NCBI GenBank assembly: GCA_021324825.1
Contig: JAJPII010000047.1
Location: forward strand, 176,509 to 240,508
Direction of reading: 5' to 3'
Length of the DNA stretch: 64,000 bases
Source of the DNA: Spartobacteria bacterium
GTDB lineage: Bacteria; Verrucomicrobiota; Verrucomicrobiia; Chthoniobacterales; Chthoniobacteraceae
Every line of letters starts with the position of its first letter. The first letter of the stretch is position 1. This document shows positions 35,744 to 42,497 of the stretch, piece by piece. Made by a program: the position numbers and the translations under genes. Under the pieces are notes generated by a model. It did not search any database. It was not told where the DNA came from and was given only the letters and a program-made list of their open reading frames with translations.

Positions 35744-36121
35744 TCAGACCCGCACGCCGCTTTGATTCTCACGCTGAGTAGTCGCTCTCATTGCCTGACG
35801 CGCGATGGAGATCATCGCTTGCTCCCGCTGCGCCTCGGGCATGTTTTTGACCATGTTCTTAATGCTCTCCTTCATCTCCGGGTTTTCATCCAGCTTGCGG
35901 AGGATGCCAGCGCGCATCTTTTCGGTGCGATCCTGCTTTTGGATTTGATTGAGGACGAGCCCGCGAGCCATCCGCTCCCGCGACATGGCTTGGACGTAAT
36001 CCCAGAACTTGGGGTTGTTCTTGATGTATTCGTCGATCCTGGCGTTGACCTGCGGATTTTCCTTGAACTCCGGTTGGGAGCCTTCTCCGTTCGATTCTGA
36101 TTTTGGTTTTCCCTTTAGCAT
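35744..36121 (-). CDS. ICE transfer-region protein of 125 residues
   Basis: Helical, charged protein ('MSRERMARGLVLNQIQKQD', 'MKESIKNMVKNMPEAQREQ') with a Lys/Ser-rich N-terminus and no membrane segment. I do not recognise a family. It is the last gene of the long minus-strand transfer cluster, 17 bp after a 67-residue gene. Repeated Met-rich helices could mediate protein contacts within the conjugation machinery, but this is a guess. Confidence 0.6.
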   Translation of the reverse strand: MLKGKPKSESNGEGSQPEFKENPQVNARIDEYIKNNPKFWDYVQAMSRERMARGLVLNQIQKQDRTEKMRAGILRKLDENPEMKESIKNMVKNMPEAQREQAMISIARQAMRATTQRENQSGVRV

Positions 36122-36138
36122 ATTGTGTAGTTCCTTGG

Positions 36139-36342
36139 TTACGCGCCGACGCTGGTCAGTATGGTGTGAAGGTAGATGTCTGCGAGGTCGCTCGGATCGT
36201 CTTCGTTCTCCAGCATCAGCGACATCAGAAATTCAGGCCCCGGCGATTGGCCAAGGCGTTTGTAAATCTCTCTGTCTGCTTCGACGTAGAGTTCATATTT
36301 CTCCGGTTGTATTTCGACTGTTGCGTGTTGTGTGGTGCTCAT
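36139..36342 (-). CDS. Small acidic protein of the transfer cluster
   Basis: 67 residues ('MSTTQHATVEIQPEKYELYV...') with a strongly acidic middle ('MLENEDDPSDLAD'). No recognised domain. It sits between the coiled-coil lipoprotein gene (43 bp away) and the 125-residue gene (17 bp away) on the same strand, which is the main support for it being real. Confidence 0.5.
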   Translation of the reverse strand: MSTTQHATVEIQPEKYELYVEADREIYKRLGQSPGPEFLMSLMLENEDDPSDLADIYLHTILTSVGA

Positions 36343-36385
36343 TTTGGTTTTTTGTTTGGGTTGTTCGGATGGGCGGGGTTCTCAC

Positions 36386-36985
36386 CTACCAATCCGATTT
36401 TTCGTTCTCCTGGTTCTCCTTTGGCGCTGCTGGCGCCTTTGTTTGGCTCTTGCGAAGTTCCTCTTCCAGAAGATCAAGGCGTTGATTGGCGGTATTAACC
36501 GCCTGCTGAAGTTGGGCGGTTTGTCCGGCCATTTTCCGGGTTTGCTGGACGGCGGCGGAGAGCTCGCCGAGTTTCTGCGAGACTGTTTGTTCACTCTGAA
36601 TCACCGTTTTGGTCGCCTCCTTTTGCCGGTTGAGTTCGGCGGCCAGTTCATCGCGCAGTAGCACGCGTGTCCTGGCCGTGTCATGGATGTGATTGATTGG
36701 TCCGAGCGGAACTGCAACGGGCTGATTCGGATGCAAATTCCATTTCGCCGTTGTTTCGACGCGGTAGATTGTATGTCCTTCGTGCATGATCCCCGAATTG
36801 TTCGGGTCGATGTAGCGGCCGAGCGAATAGGCTCTGATGTTCTCGGCATAACGGACAGTCTCAATTCCTTCACTCGGCAAGGTCGTTCCGGGCACGTCCG
36901 CCGGCGTCATTCGCACTACGGTTTCGTGTCTGGTCGCGCAGGCCGCGAGCAGGATGGGCAAGGAAATAAAAAGGAGGACTTTCAT
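36386..36985 (-). CDS. Lipoprotein with C-terminal coiled coil, T4SS-associated
   Basis: 199 residues. The N-terminus 'MKVLLFISLPILLAACATR' is a lipoprotein signal with lipobox LAAC. The body is unrecognised up to about residue 110; residues ~115-175 form a coiled coil ('NRQKEATKTVIQSEQTVSQK', 'QQAVNTANQRLDLLEEEL'). Its ATG shares a base with the VirB10-like stop (TGATG), so it is made with the outer-membrane core. A VirB7-like anchoring role is possible, although VirB7 is usually much shorter. Confidence 0.65.
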   Translation of the reverse strand: MKVLLFISLPILLAACATRHETVVRMTPADVPGTTLPSEGIETVRYAENIRAYSLGRYIDPNNSGIMHEGHTIYRVETTAKWNLHPNQPVAVPLGPINHIHDTARTRVLLRDELAAELNRQKEATKTVIQSEQTVSQKLGELSAAVQQTRKMAGQTAQLQQAVNTANQRLDLLEEELRKSQTKAPAAPKENQENEKSDW

Positions 36986-38118
36986 CAGTGGGTGGTGGAT
37001 TGTGGCAATATGGCGCTTGGGGTAAGTGGCGCCTCGATCCCGTCTTTGGAGGCGGGTGAGTAGATGCGTTGAAGATTGTTGCGCAATCGGACGAGCGGAT
37101 CGTCTGGATTTGGTTTCGGGGATTCCTCAGCCGCTTTCAACGCCGCCAATCGCGTTCCGCCGATAACGGCCTTCGATGTGTCGATGGTCTGCGTGACGTA
37201 GAGATAGAACTGCTTGCCGGCCGACACGCGGACGTAAAAGCCGTCGCGTTCAATCGTATCGAGGATTTGTTTCGCGTAGGTATTGAGCACCTGCTGCGCA
37301 CCCATGATCGACGCGTTTTGAAACGAAGGCACGGCCTGGGTGCCGAAAACCGTCTGCTGCGTCTGGGTTAGACCGCCGGCCACGCCGCTGAGGAAGCTCG
37401 CCGCGAATAGTTTGATCTCCCCGAGGTCGTCGCTCTTGAGCAGCTCGCCGCGCAGACCGGCGCTGCCGTCCGTGATGCCCCACCCGTTGCCGTCCTGATC
37501 CTTTTCGCGGTCGAGCGCAATCCCGCTCACCGCCAGTTCCTCGCCGGTATGCCAGACAAGGGTCCAGTTGCCATTGCTGGCAATCCGCTCCCGCACCCGG
37601 TCCACTTTGGCGGTGCCGTGAACTTCGGTGCCCGCGGGAATGATGAGCCGTCCATTGTGCCAGAGATCATCCGTGACCAGGCCGACAATCGGCGTGTCGA
37701 TGGTTGAGGAATCGACCGTCACCACCAACTCGCACTGAACGAGCCGACCGAAAGGCGCGTAATCGGCATTCAGTGGTTCAATAGTCTTTTCCGCGTCCTG
37801 CGATTCCGCGTAGAGGCTGATGGGCGGCCGTTCGGGCGGGCTCGACGGCTCTTTGGTTTCAGCGACGGGTGCGGGTGTGGAAGAAGGCGGAGGGGTTTCC
37901 TTCGGCGGATTGAACGGCGCCATGTTACGCGTGAACGTTTGAAGCACTTGCGGCTTTGGCGCAGGCTTCTCCGTGGCTTTGCTCAACCGTTGCAACATGG
38001 TTGAATTGGGAGCCTTGAAGCCGTTCACGAGCAGATAGGCGATCAGCAAGAGGAGGAGAAAAAGCAGAAGCGCCCCGGTCCGGCTGCGGAAGAAATTGAG
38101 AAAACCGCGTGGTGTCAT
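36985..38118 (-). CDS. virB10: VirB10/TrbI-like core-complex protein
   Basis: 377 residues. A short cytoplasmic tail is followed by one membrane segment ('ALLLFLLLLLIAYLLVNGF', about 16-34), a Pro-rich periplasmic stretch (about 70-100) and a C-terminal beta domain with 'DTPIVGLVTDDLWHNGRLII' and 'PAGTEVHGTAKVDRVRERI', the TrbI/VirB10 signature. It spans both membranes and couples energy to the outer-membrane pore of the conjugation channel. ATGA overlap with virB9. Confidence 0.9.
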   Translation of the reverse strand: MTPRGFLNFFRSRTGALLLFLLLLLIAYLLVNGFKAPNSTMLQRLSKATEKPAPKPQVLQTFTRNMAPFNPPKETPPPSSTPAPVAETKEPSSPPERPPISLYAESQDAEKTIEPLNADYAPFGRLVQCELVVTVDSSTIDTPIVGLVTDDLWHNGRLIIPAGTEVHGTAKVDRVRERIASNGNWTLVWHTGEELAVSGIALDREKDQDGNGWGITDGSAGLRGELLKSDDLGEIKLFAASFLSGVAGGLTQTQQTVFGTQAVPSFQNASIMGAQQVLNTYAKQILDTIERDGFYVRVSAGKQFYLYVTQTIDTSKAVIGGTRLAALKAAEESPKPNPDDPLVRLRNNLQRIYSPASKDGIEAPLTPSAILPQSTTH

Positions 38119-39014
38119 TTGGTGAGTTCTCCCTTGCCGTCGAGCGGCACGCCTTGGACGGCGCGCGTCATCTCTGCGTCAAGCCTGGTCAGCAGCACGG
38201 TGAAATCATTTTTCACCGAAACGTCATTGCGGCCTCCGTTCGGCGTGCCGGTGATTGCGAAATAAGCCGGCGTGTCGCTCTTGGGCGGCATCACCCCGCT
38301 CGCGTCGCTGATGGACTGCGAATAAAGCCGTTGGCCGACGCGCAGCGAGAACCCCTGCGGTCTGTAAAGAATTTCCTGGCCGGACTTGTTGCGAAGAACA
38401 ACCCGGAAAACCAGCGTGTCCTGCGGATCGAACCGGAATACTTCCTCGAGGCGGATTTCGAAGTCGTTGTAATCCATCACGCGCGGTTTGTCGGCATAGG
38501 TCACGTAATCCACTCCCTCGACCGCTTCCGGATGACTGGATTTCAAAATCGGATAAGCCTTCGCTTTGTCGAGCAAGCCCACGAGCATTCCCGGAGTGAC
38601 GCTCCTTTGCGCCGGCAATGATCTCGCTGCATCTGTCCGATACCTGAAGATCAGGGAGAGCACCGGCGTTTTGCTTTCCTGCAATTCCAGGACGTAGGTC
38701 TTGTTGTTCCAGCGGACATTGACGTTCGTCACCGCCTCCTTTACCAGGCTGCGAACCGAGAAGAAGTAGGAGCCCGGGTGGTGCGCTATTTGGAAAAGTC
38801 CAGGCGTCTTGCCGTCCGTCGTGACAAGCGCCGCGTCAATGGCGGAGATCGGTCCCGGAAAACTGATGGTTGTCACTCGCGCAAACGAAACCGGCACGGT
38901 ATAAACCATGTGTTCATCCAGTTCCAATTCTTGAATCGGTTTGGTGTCGGCGGCCAGCAACGTTGCCGGAATAAATGCCAGGAGAGCGAAAAGGATTTTA
39001 GCGTGTCGGTTCAT
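38115..39014 (-). CDS. virB9: VirB9/TrbG-like core-complex protein
   Basis: 299 residues with a cleavable signal peptide ('AKILFALLAFIPATLLA', about 5-21). The N-terminal domain has beta strands like VirB9 ('HMVYTVPVSFARVTTISFPG'), and the C-terminal part holds 'LVFRVVLRNKSGQEILYRPQ' and 'GFSLRVGQRLY', consistent with the VirB10-binding beta-sandwich. Position directly before virB10 and after virB8 supports the call. It overlaps the virB8 end by 17 bp. Confidence 0.8.
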   Translation of the reverse strand: MNRHAKILFALLAFIPATLLAADTKPIQELELDEHMVYTVPVSFARVTTISFPGPISAIDAALVTTDGKTPGLFQIAHHPGSYFFSVRSLVKEAVTNVNVRWNNKTYVLELQESKTPVLSLIFRYRTDAARSLPAQRSVTPGMLVGLLDKAKAYPILKSSHPEAVEGVDYVTYADKPRVMDYNDFEIRLEEVFRFDPQDTLVFRVVLRNKSGQEILYRPQGFSLRVGQRLYSQSISDASGVMPPKSDTPAYFAITGTPNGGRNDVSVKNDFTVLLTRLDAEMTRAVQGVPLDGKGELTK

Positions 39015-39669
39015 ATTTGAAATCGCTTACAGCGGTTGGGAAACGTCCGTTCTTCGTCATGTCGGGATTGCGGCGCATTTTGAACGCCAACTGGAACGGG
39101 ACCGCTTCGCTGAAAGCCTTCTCCTCGAAGATCCCGGTGCGGATGAGTTGACCGCTTACCTGGGTCATGACGAAATCCTCCCGCGTTTCCAGGATGTCGA
39201 TCTTCGCGATCTCGACCTTTTGATGAAGCTGTTTGGACTTGAACTCCGGGATCTCGGTCAAAAGTTGCCTGAGCGCCTTGCCGTAGGCGAATTTGAGAAA
39301 CATCGCTTTCAACAATTCGGGATTGTCGAAGCCGTTCGGGTTGCGCTCCAGGAAGGCGGTCGCCGCCAGCGTGCTCTGCTGCGCGTGAAAATCCTTCGCC
39401 TCTTGAAAATCGAGAAGCGGCGAAACGTAGTAAGTCCCGGCCGGGTCGATGATGACAACGCGCTCGCGTTCCTTGAGCTTGTTGATGAGATAATACGGCT
39501 GTGCCGCAGAAAAGAGGACCGCGAGCACCGCAACGCAGAACCACAGGAATGCCGTCCGGTCTTTATCGACAAACACGCGCGTGGGACTGATCGCCTTTCC
39601 CGGAACTTTTATGGATTCCGTTTTGGCGGAGGTTTCGCGCAAACTTTCGACTGTATTTTTGTCGGTCAT
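38998..39669 (-). CDS. virB8: VirB8-like inner-membrane protein
   Basis: 223 residues: a cytoplasmic N-terminus, one membrane helix ('AFLWFCVAVLAVLFSAAQPYY', about 48-68) and a periplasmic domain of about 150 residues. This single-pass plan, with 'LTEIPEFKSKQLHQKVEIAK' followed by strands and 'MTQVSGQLIRTGIFE', fits VirB8/TrbF. VirB8 nucleates assembly of the inner-membrane part of the channel. Called mainly on topology and gene order. Confidence 0.75.
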   Translation of the reverse strand: MTDKNTVESLRETSAKTESIKVPGKAISPTRVFVDKDRTAFLWFCVAVLAVLFSAAQPYYLINKLKERERVVIIDPAGTYYVSPLLDFQEAKDFHAQQSTLAATAFLERNPNGFDNPELLKAMFLKFAYGKALRQLLTEIPEFKSKQLHQKVEIAKIDILETREDFVMTQVSGQLIRTGIFEEKAFSEAVPFQLAFKMRRNPDMTKNGRFPTAVSDFKYEPTR

Positions 39670-39675
39670 TCGTGG

Positions 39676-40842
39676 TTATGAAGCGGGTTTATCCGGCATG
39701 GATTGGCTGATCATCTGCGCGACCTGTCCGTCGTTGCTCGCGTCTTTCGGGTTGTAAGCGGTGGATGGAGGCGCTGTGCCGTCTGCTCCATTCTGTCCGC
39801 CTTTGTTCCCTTCTGATCCTTGCGAGCCGGAAGATGAAGAACGTTGCCGCGGCAGATTGTAGGCGAGGCTCTGGACAAGCGATCCGCTGAGGGGCGCTCC
39901 GCCGCCCTGCATCGTGGCCCCCGCGAGACTCGCTCCGGCGGATGCTCCCGCGCCAGCCAGCATTCCAGCGGCGCCTGCTCCCCCGGAAGCGAGTGTCGCC
40001 CCCGTGGTCGTACCTGCGGAAATCGCCGCCGCTCCCGTCGTGAGCGCGCCTCCAAGCAACGCGCTTCCTACTTGCGCGCCGGATGAAACAGCGGTCTGGA
40101 TAATCACCGGCGCGATCAGCGTCGTAATGATGATCCAGCCGCCGATGACCGCCGCCGCCAGAATCGTCTGAAGACTGTAAACGTCAGTGAACATCACAAG
40201 TCCCTGCTCGGTGGCCACGTCGATCAGATTGCTCGTGCCGATGGAGGCTGCCGCCCAACCCAGCGGCCACGCCAGGATGCCGACCGTACCCATGACGTAG
40301 CGCACGCCAATTGAACTTGTGGATCGGAGCGCGAGAAAACCGAGAAACAACGGCGCAAACGCATACGCGAGCCCAACCAGAAATTGCTGGATGATGTAGG
40401 CGGCCCAAATGAGGAATTCCGCGACCAATCCAATGAGACTGAGAGCTCCCCAAAGGATGGCCTCGTACATCTGGGCTGCCGTGGGCATTCCGAACCAGCC
40501 GCTCTTTTGCTGAGGCTGTTCCTTGGAAACGAGAACATCGACGTAACGCTGTGCCGCCTGCCCTGGATTGGCGTCCATTTGCGCCACAACGGTCTTGAGC
40601 GCATCCTTCGCCGTGTCGGTCCAGGTGCCCCACAGGGCAATTGTCATGACGATCATCATGCTGGTGACGATGGGGCGCACCATCGAGCGCGGCGTCTGGC
40701 AGTGCTTTACCGTCGCAATGAGTCCCGCGATGATGAGCACCGTTGCGATGGGAAGCAGCAACGTGTAAAGGGTCGTGCATTGCGTCTGAAAATTTGGAAA
40801 CAGACGCTGAAACGTCGGCAGGCTGGCGGCGAGAATCATCAT
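39676..40842 (-). CDS. virB6: VirB6/TrbL-like polytopic membrane protein
   Basis: 388 residues with at least five hydrophobic segments in the first 270 ('LYTLLLPIATVLIIAGLIATV', 'IVTSMMIVMTIALW', 'ALSLIGLVAEFLIWAAYII', 'LAYAFAPLFLGFLAL', 'VIGGWIIITTLIAPVII') and an Ala/Gly-rich soluble tail (about 285-345) as in TrbL. It forms the inner-membrane part of the DNA path. ATGA overlap with the small upstream gene. Confidence 0.8.
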   Translation of the reverse strand: MMILAASLPTFQRLFPNFQTQCTTLYTLLLPIATVLIIAGLIATVKHCQTPRSMVRPIVTSMMIVMTIALWGTWTDTAKDALKTVVAQMDANPGQAAQRYVDVLVSKEQPQQKSGWFGMPTAAQMYEAILWGALSLIGLVAEFLIWAAYIIQQFLVGLAYAFAPLFLGFLALRSTSSIGVRYVMGTVGILAWPLGWAAASIGTSNLIDVATEQGLVMFTDVYSLQTILAAAVIGGWIIITTLIAPVIIQTAVSSGAQVGSALLGGALTTGAAAISAGTTTGATLASGGAGAAGMLAGAGASAGASLAGATMQGGGAPLSGSLVQSLAYNLPRQRSSSSGSQGSEGNKGGQNGADGTAPPSTAYNPKDASNDGQVAQMISQSMPDKPAS

Positions 40843-41072
40843 GGCTTCGGAGAAGGGGTGTTTATTGACTGCCCGAAGCGGATGTCGCTCGTGGTGTCCG
40901 GTTGAAGAAACTCGGCGGTCTTTTTCAACGCGCGATTGCTCTCTTCGATTCGCTGGAGCATCGGCGTTTCAGCGTGCCCGCGCTTCTTGCCGTGCTGCTG
41001 AACAAGAACGATGCAGAGCGAGCCGACAAGAGCGACAAGCAATATAATATCGATCCGGCGGTTTAGGTTCAT
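40839..41072 (-). CDS. Small single-pass membrane protein of the T4SS
   Basis: 77 residues with one membrane segment ('IDIILLVALVGSLCIVLV', about 7-24) and a periplasmic tail. Length, topology and position between TrbJ- and TrbL-like genes recall TrbK-type entry-exclusion proteins, but no lipobox is present and sequence gives no proof. Coupled by ATGA on both sides. Confidence 0.65.
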   Translation of the reverse strand: MNLNRRIDIILLVALVGSLCIVLVQQHGKKRGHAETPMLQRIEESNRALKKTAEFLQPDTTSDIRFGQSINTPSPKP

Positions 41073-41881
41073 TGTCCGTTGCTCGTTCCAAACCGCAGGT
41101 CGTTGTTCACGTCGGGAACCATCATCGTGCCAAACTTCGTCATAGCGTCCTGACGATCCGCGGCGATTTCCTCTTCCTGAGCCTCCTGCTGCTTTTGCTG
41201 GTCGTTGCGGTTGGCGATGTCCTGCACAACGGACTGCGAAGTCGCTTGGTCAACCTCATGGTCAATGGCTTGAAGCTGCGCCGCCTGTCCGGTGAGGACA
41301 CCTTGCAGTTTCTGTGTCTCGGCATCGGTCGTGGCCGATTGCAATTGGTCAATCGTCGCGGCGATTTGTCCTTTCAGCGCCTGGCGTCGTTGCATCACAT
41401 CGGTGTAAACCGACGTGTAGTTGGACGACGTGTTCTCCACGGCGCCGAACGGCTTATAATTGTCCGAGACGCGCGGAATGGAGATGCCGGAAAGCGCGGT
41501 ATTGCTGATACTTTGGTAAAGTCCGTTGGCGTTGTTCGCGAGCGACTGAATGCCGGACGCGGTTTGCTGAAGAGAGCCCAGAGTCTGTCCGACGCCTGAC
41601 TGTTGCAGGCTTGAAACCAACTGATTCGCGCCGGTCACGTTGAGAAGCTGCGCCGGGTCGCCGAACGCTTTGACGTAGGCAGCCGTCTGCTGAAGCTCCT
41701 GCGTCATTGTAGTGATCTGCTGCACCTGGTTGTCGATCATCTCGACGTACTTCGCGAGATCCACGACCTGGTTGACGGCATCCTGCGCAATGGACGCCAC
41801 GTCTTCGACGACGAGTTGTGCGCGCGCTGACGGGAGCGCGATTGCGAAGGCGATGAAGGTGATGAGCGTTAGTTTTTTCAT
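41069..41881 (-). CDS. TrbJ/VirB5-like pilus-associated protein
   Basis: 270 residues with a signal peptide ('LITFIAFAIALPSARAQ', cleavage near 21). 'LVVEDVASIAQDAVNQVVDL' and 'YVEMIDNQVQQITTMTQELQ' form the N-terminal helices typical of TrbJ, and the rest is Gln-rich helical. VirB5/TrbJ proteins sit at the pilus tip and help assembly and recipient contact. Position between VirB4- and VirB6-like genes agrees. Confidence 0.8.
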   Translation of the reverse strand: MKKLTLITFIAFAIALPSARAQLVVEDVASIAQDAVNQVVDLAKYVEMIDNQVQQITTMTQELQQTAAYVKAFGDPAQLLNVTGANQLVSSLQQSGVGQTLGSLQQTASGIQSLANNANGLYQSISNTALSGISIPRVSDNYKPFGAVENTSSNYTSVYTDVMQRRQALKGQIAATIDQLQSATTDAETQKLQGVLTGQAAQLQAIDHEVDQATSQSVVQDIANRNDQQKQQEAQEEEIAADRQDAMTKFGTMMVPDVNNDLRFGTSNGQ

Positions 41882-41904
41882 GGGTATTTGTTGGTATTAT
41901 TTGG

Positions 41905-42072
41905 TTAGGGTCGGTGGCACTGCTGCTGGCGTTGTTGGTCCTGCTGACGAAGTCGTTCCACCTCCTGCTGACGCAGGCTTTCCTGTTCCTGGCGCAACTG
42001 CTCGTCGCGCTGCCGGCGCATTTGTTCCTCGTCGTCGATGCGGTCGAGATTCGGTTCGTAAGGATTGATCAT
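41905..42072 (-). CDS. Very small Gln/Arg/Glu-rich protein
   Basis: 55 residues starting 'MINPYEPNLDRIDDEEQ' then a charged heptad-like Gln/Arg/Glu stretch. The ATG at 42072 lies 5 bp after the upstream lipoprotein stop, preceded by GGAGTAACGCCC, a fair ribosome site. No domain recognised. Could be a structural coiled-coil peptide of the T4SS, or spurious; support is position and ribosome site only. Confidence 0.45.
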   Translation of the reverse strand: MINPYEPNLDRIDDEEQMRRQRDEQLRQEQESLRQQEVERLRQQDQQRQQQCHRP

Positions 42073-42077
42073 GGGCG

Positions 42078-42497
42078 TTACTCCTCGATTCTCAGGACTT
42101 TGGTTGTGGGTTTTAGGATTACTCCGTCGATCTGTTGTTCCGGCACCGGGATTTCGTAGAGCCTGATGTGTTCGTCGAACTCGTGGCCCTCGGCGGCCTT
42201 CTGTTGATTGACCATCACCCAATACTGCTGCTTCACGGCATCGCTGCGGCCCTTGTCGAAACCTTCGGCGTACGCCTTCTTCGAGTGGTTATCGTTGGCG
42301 TAGTTGAGTGTTTCGCCAAGCAGGACGCCGGCGCCCGCGCCGGCCGCGGTGATGAGCGGATTTCCTTTGCTGAGCTTGTTGGCGGCGAAAGCGCCGACAC
42401 CGGCGGCAGCGGTATCGGTCAGCACTCGCGTCGTCCCGGCGCAGCCCGTAATCAGCGCCGTGGCAATGAGGAGTGGGAAGAGTTTTCTAATCGTCAT
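42078..42497 (-). CDS. Lipoprotein of the T4SS cluster
   Basis: 139 residues. 'MTIRKLFPLLIATALITGCAG' is a lipoprotein signal with lipobox ITGC. A Gly/Ala-rich segment follows ('AAAGVGAFAANKLSKG', 'ITAAGAGAGVLLGE'), resembling glycine-zipper outer-membrane lipoproteins. The start at 42497 overlaps the VirB4-like stop as ATGA, which fixes the frame; open sequence further upstream is a shadow of virB4. Possible pore or anchor component. Confidence 0.7.
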   Translation of the reverse strand: MTIRKLFPLLIATALITGCAGTTRVLTDTAAAGVGAFAANKLSKGNPLITAAGAGAGVLLGETLNYANDNHSKKAYAEGFDKGRSDAVKQQYWVMVNQQKAAEGHEFDEHIRLYEIPVPEQQIDGVILKPTTKVLRIEE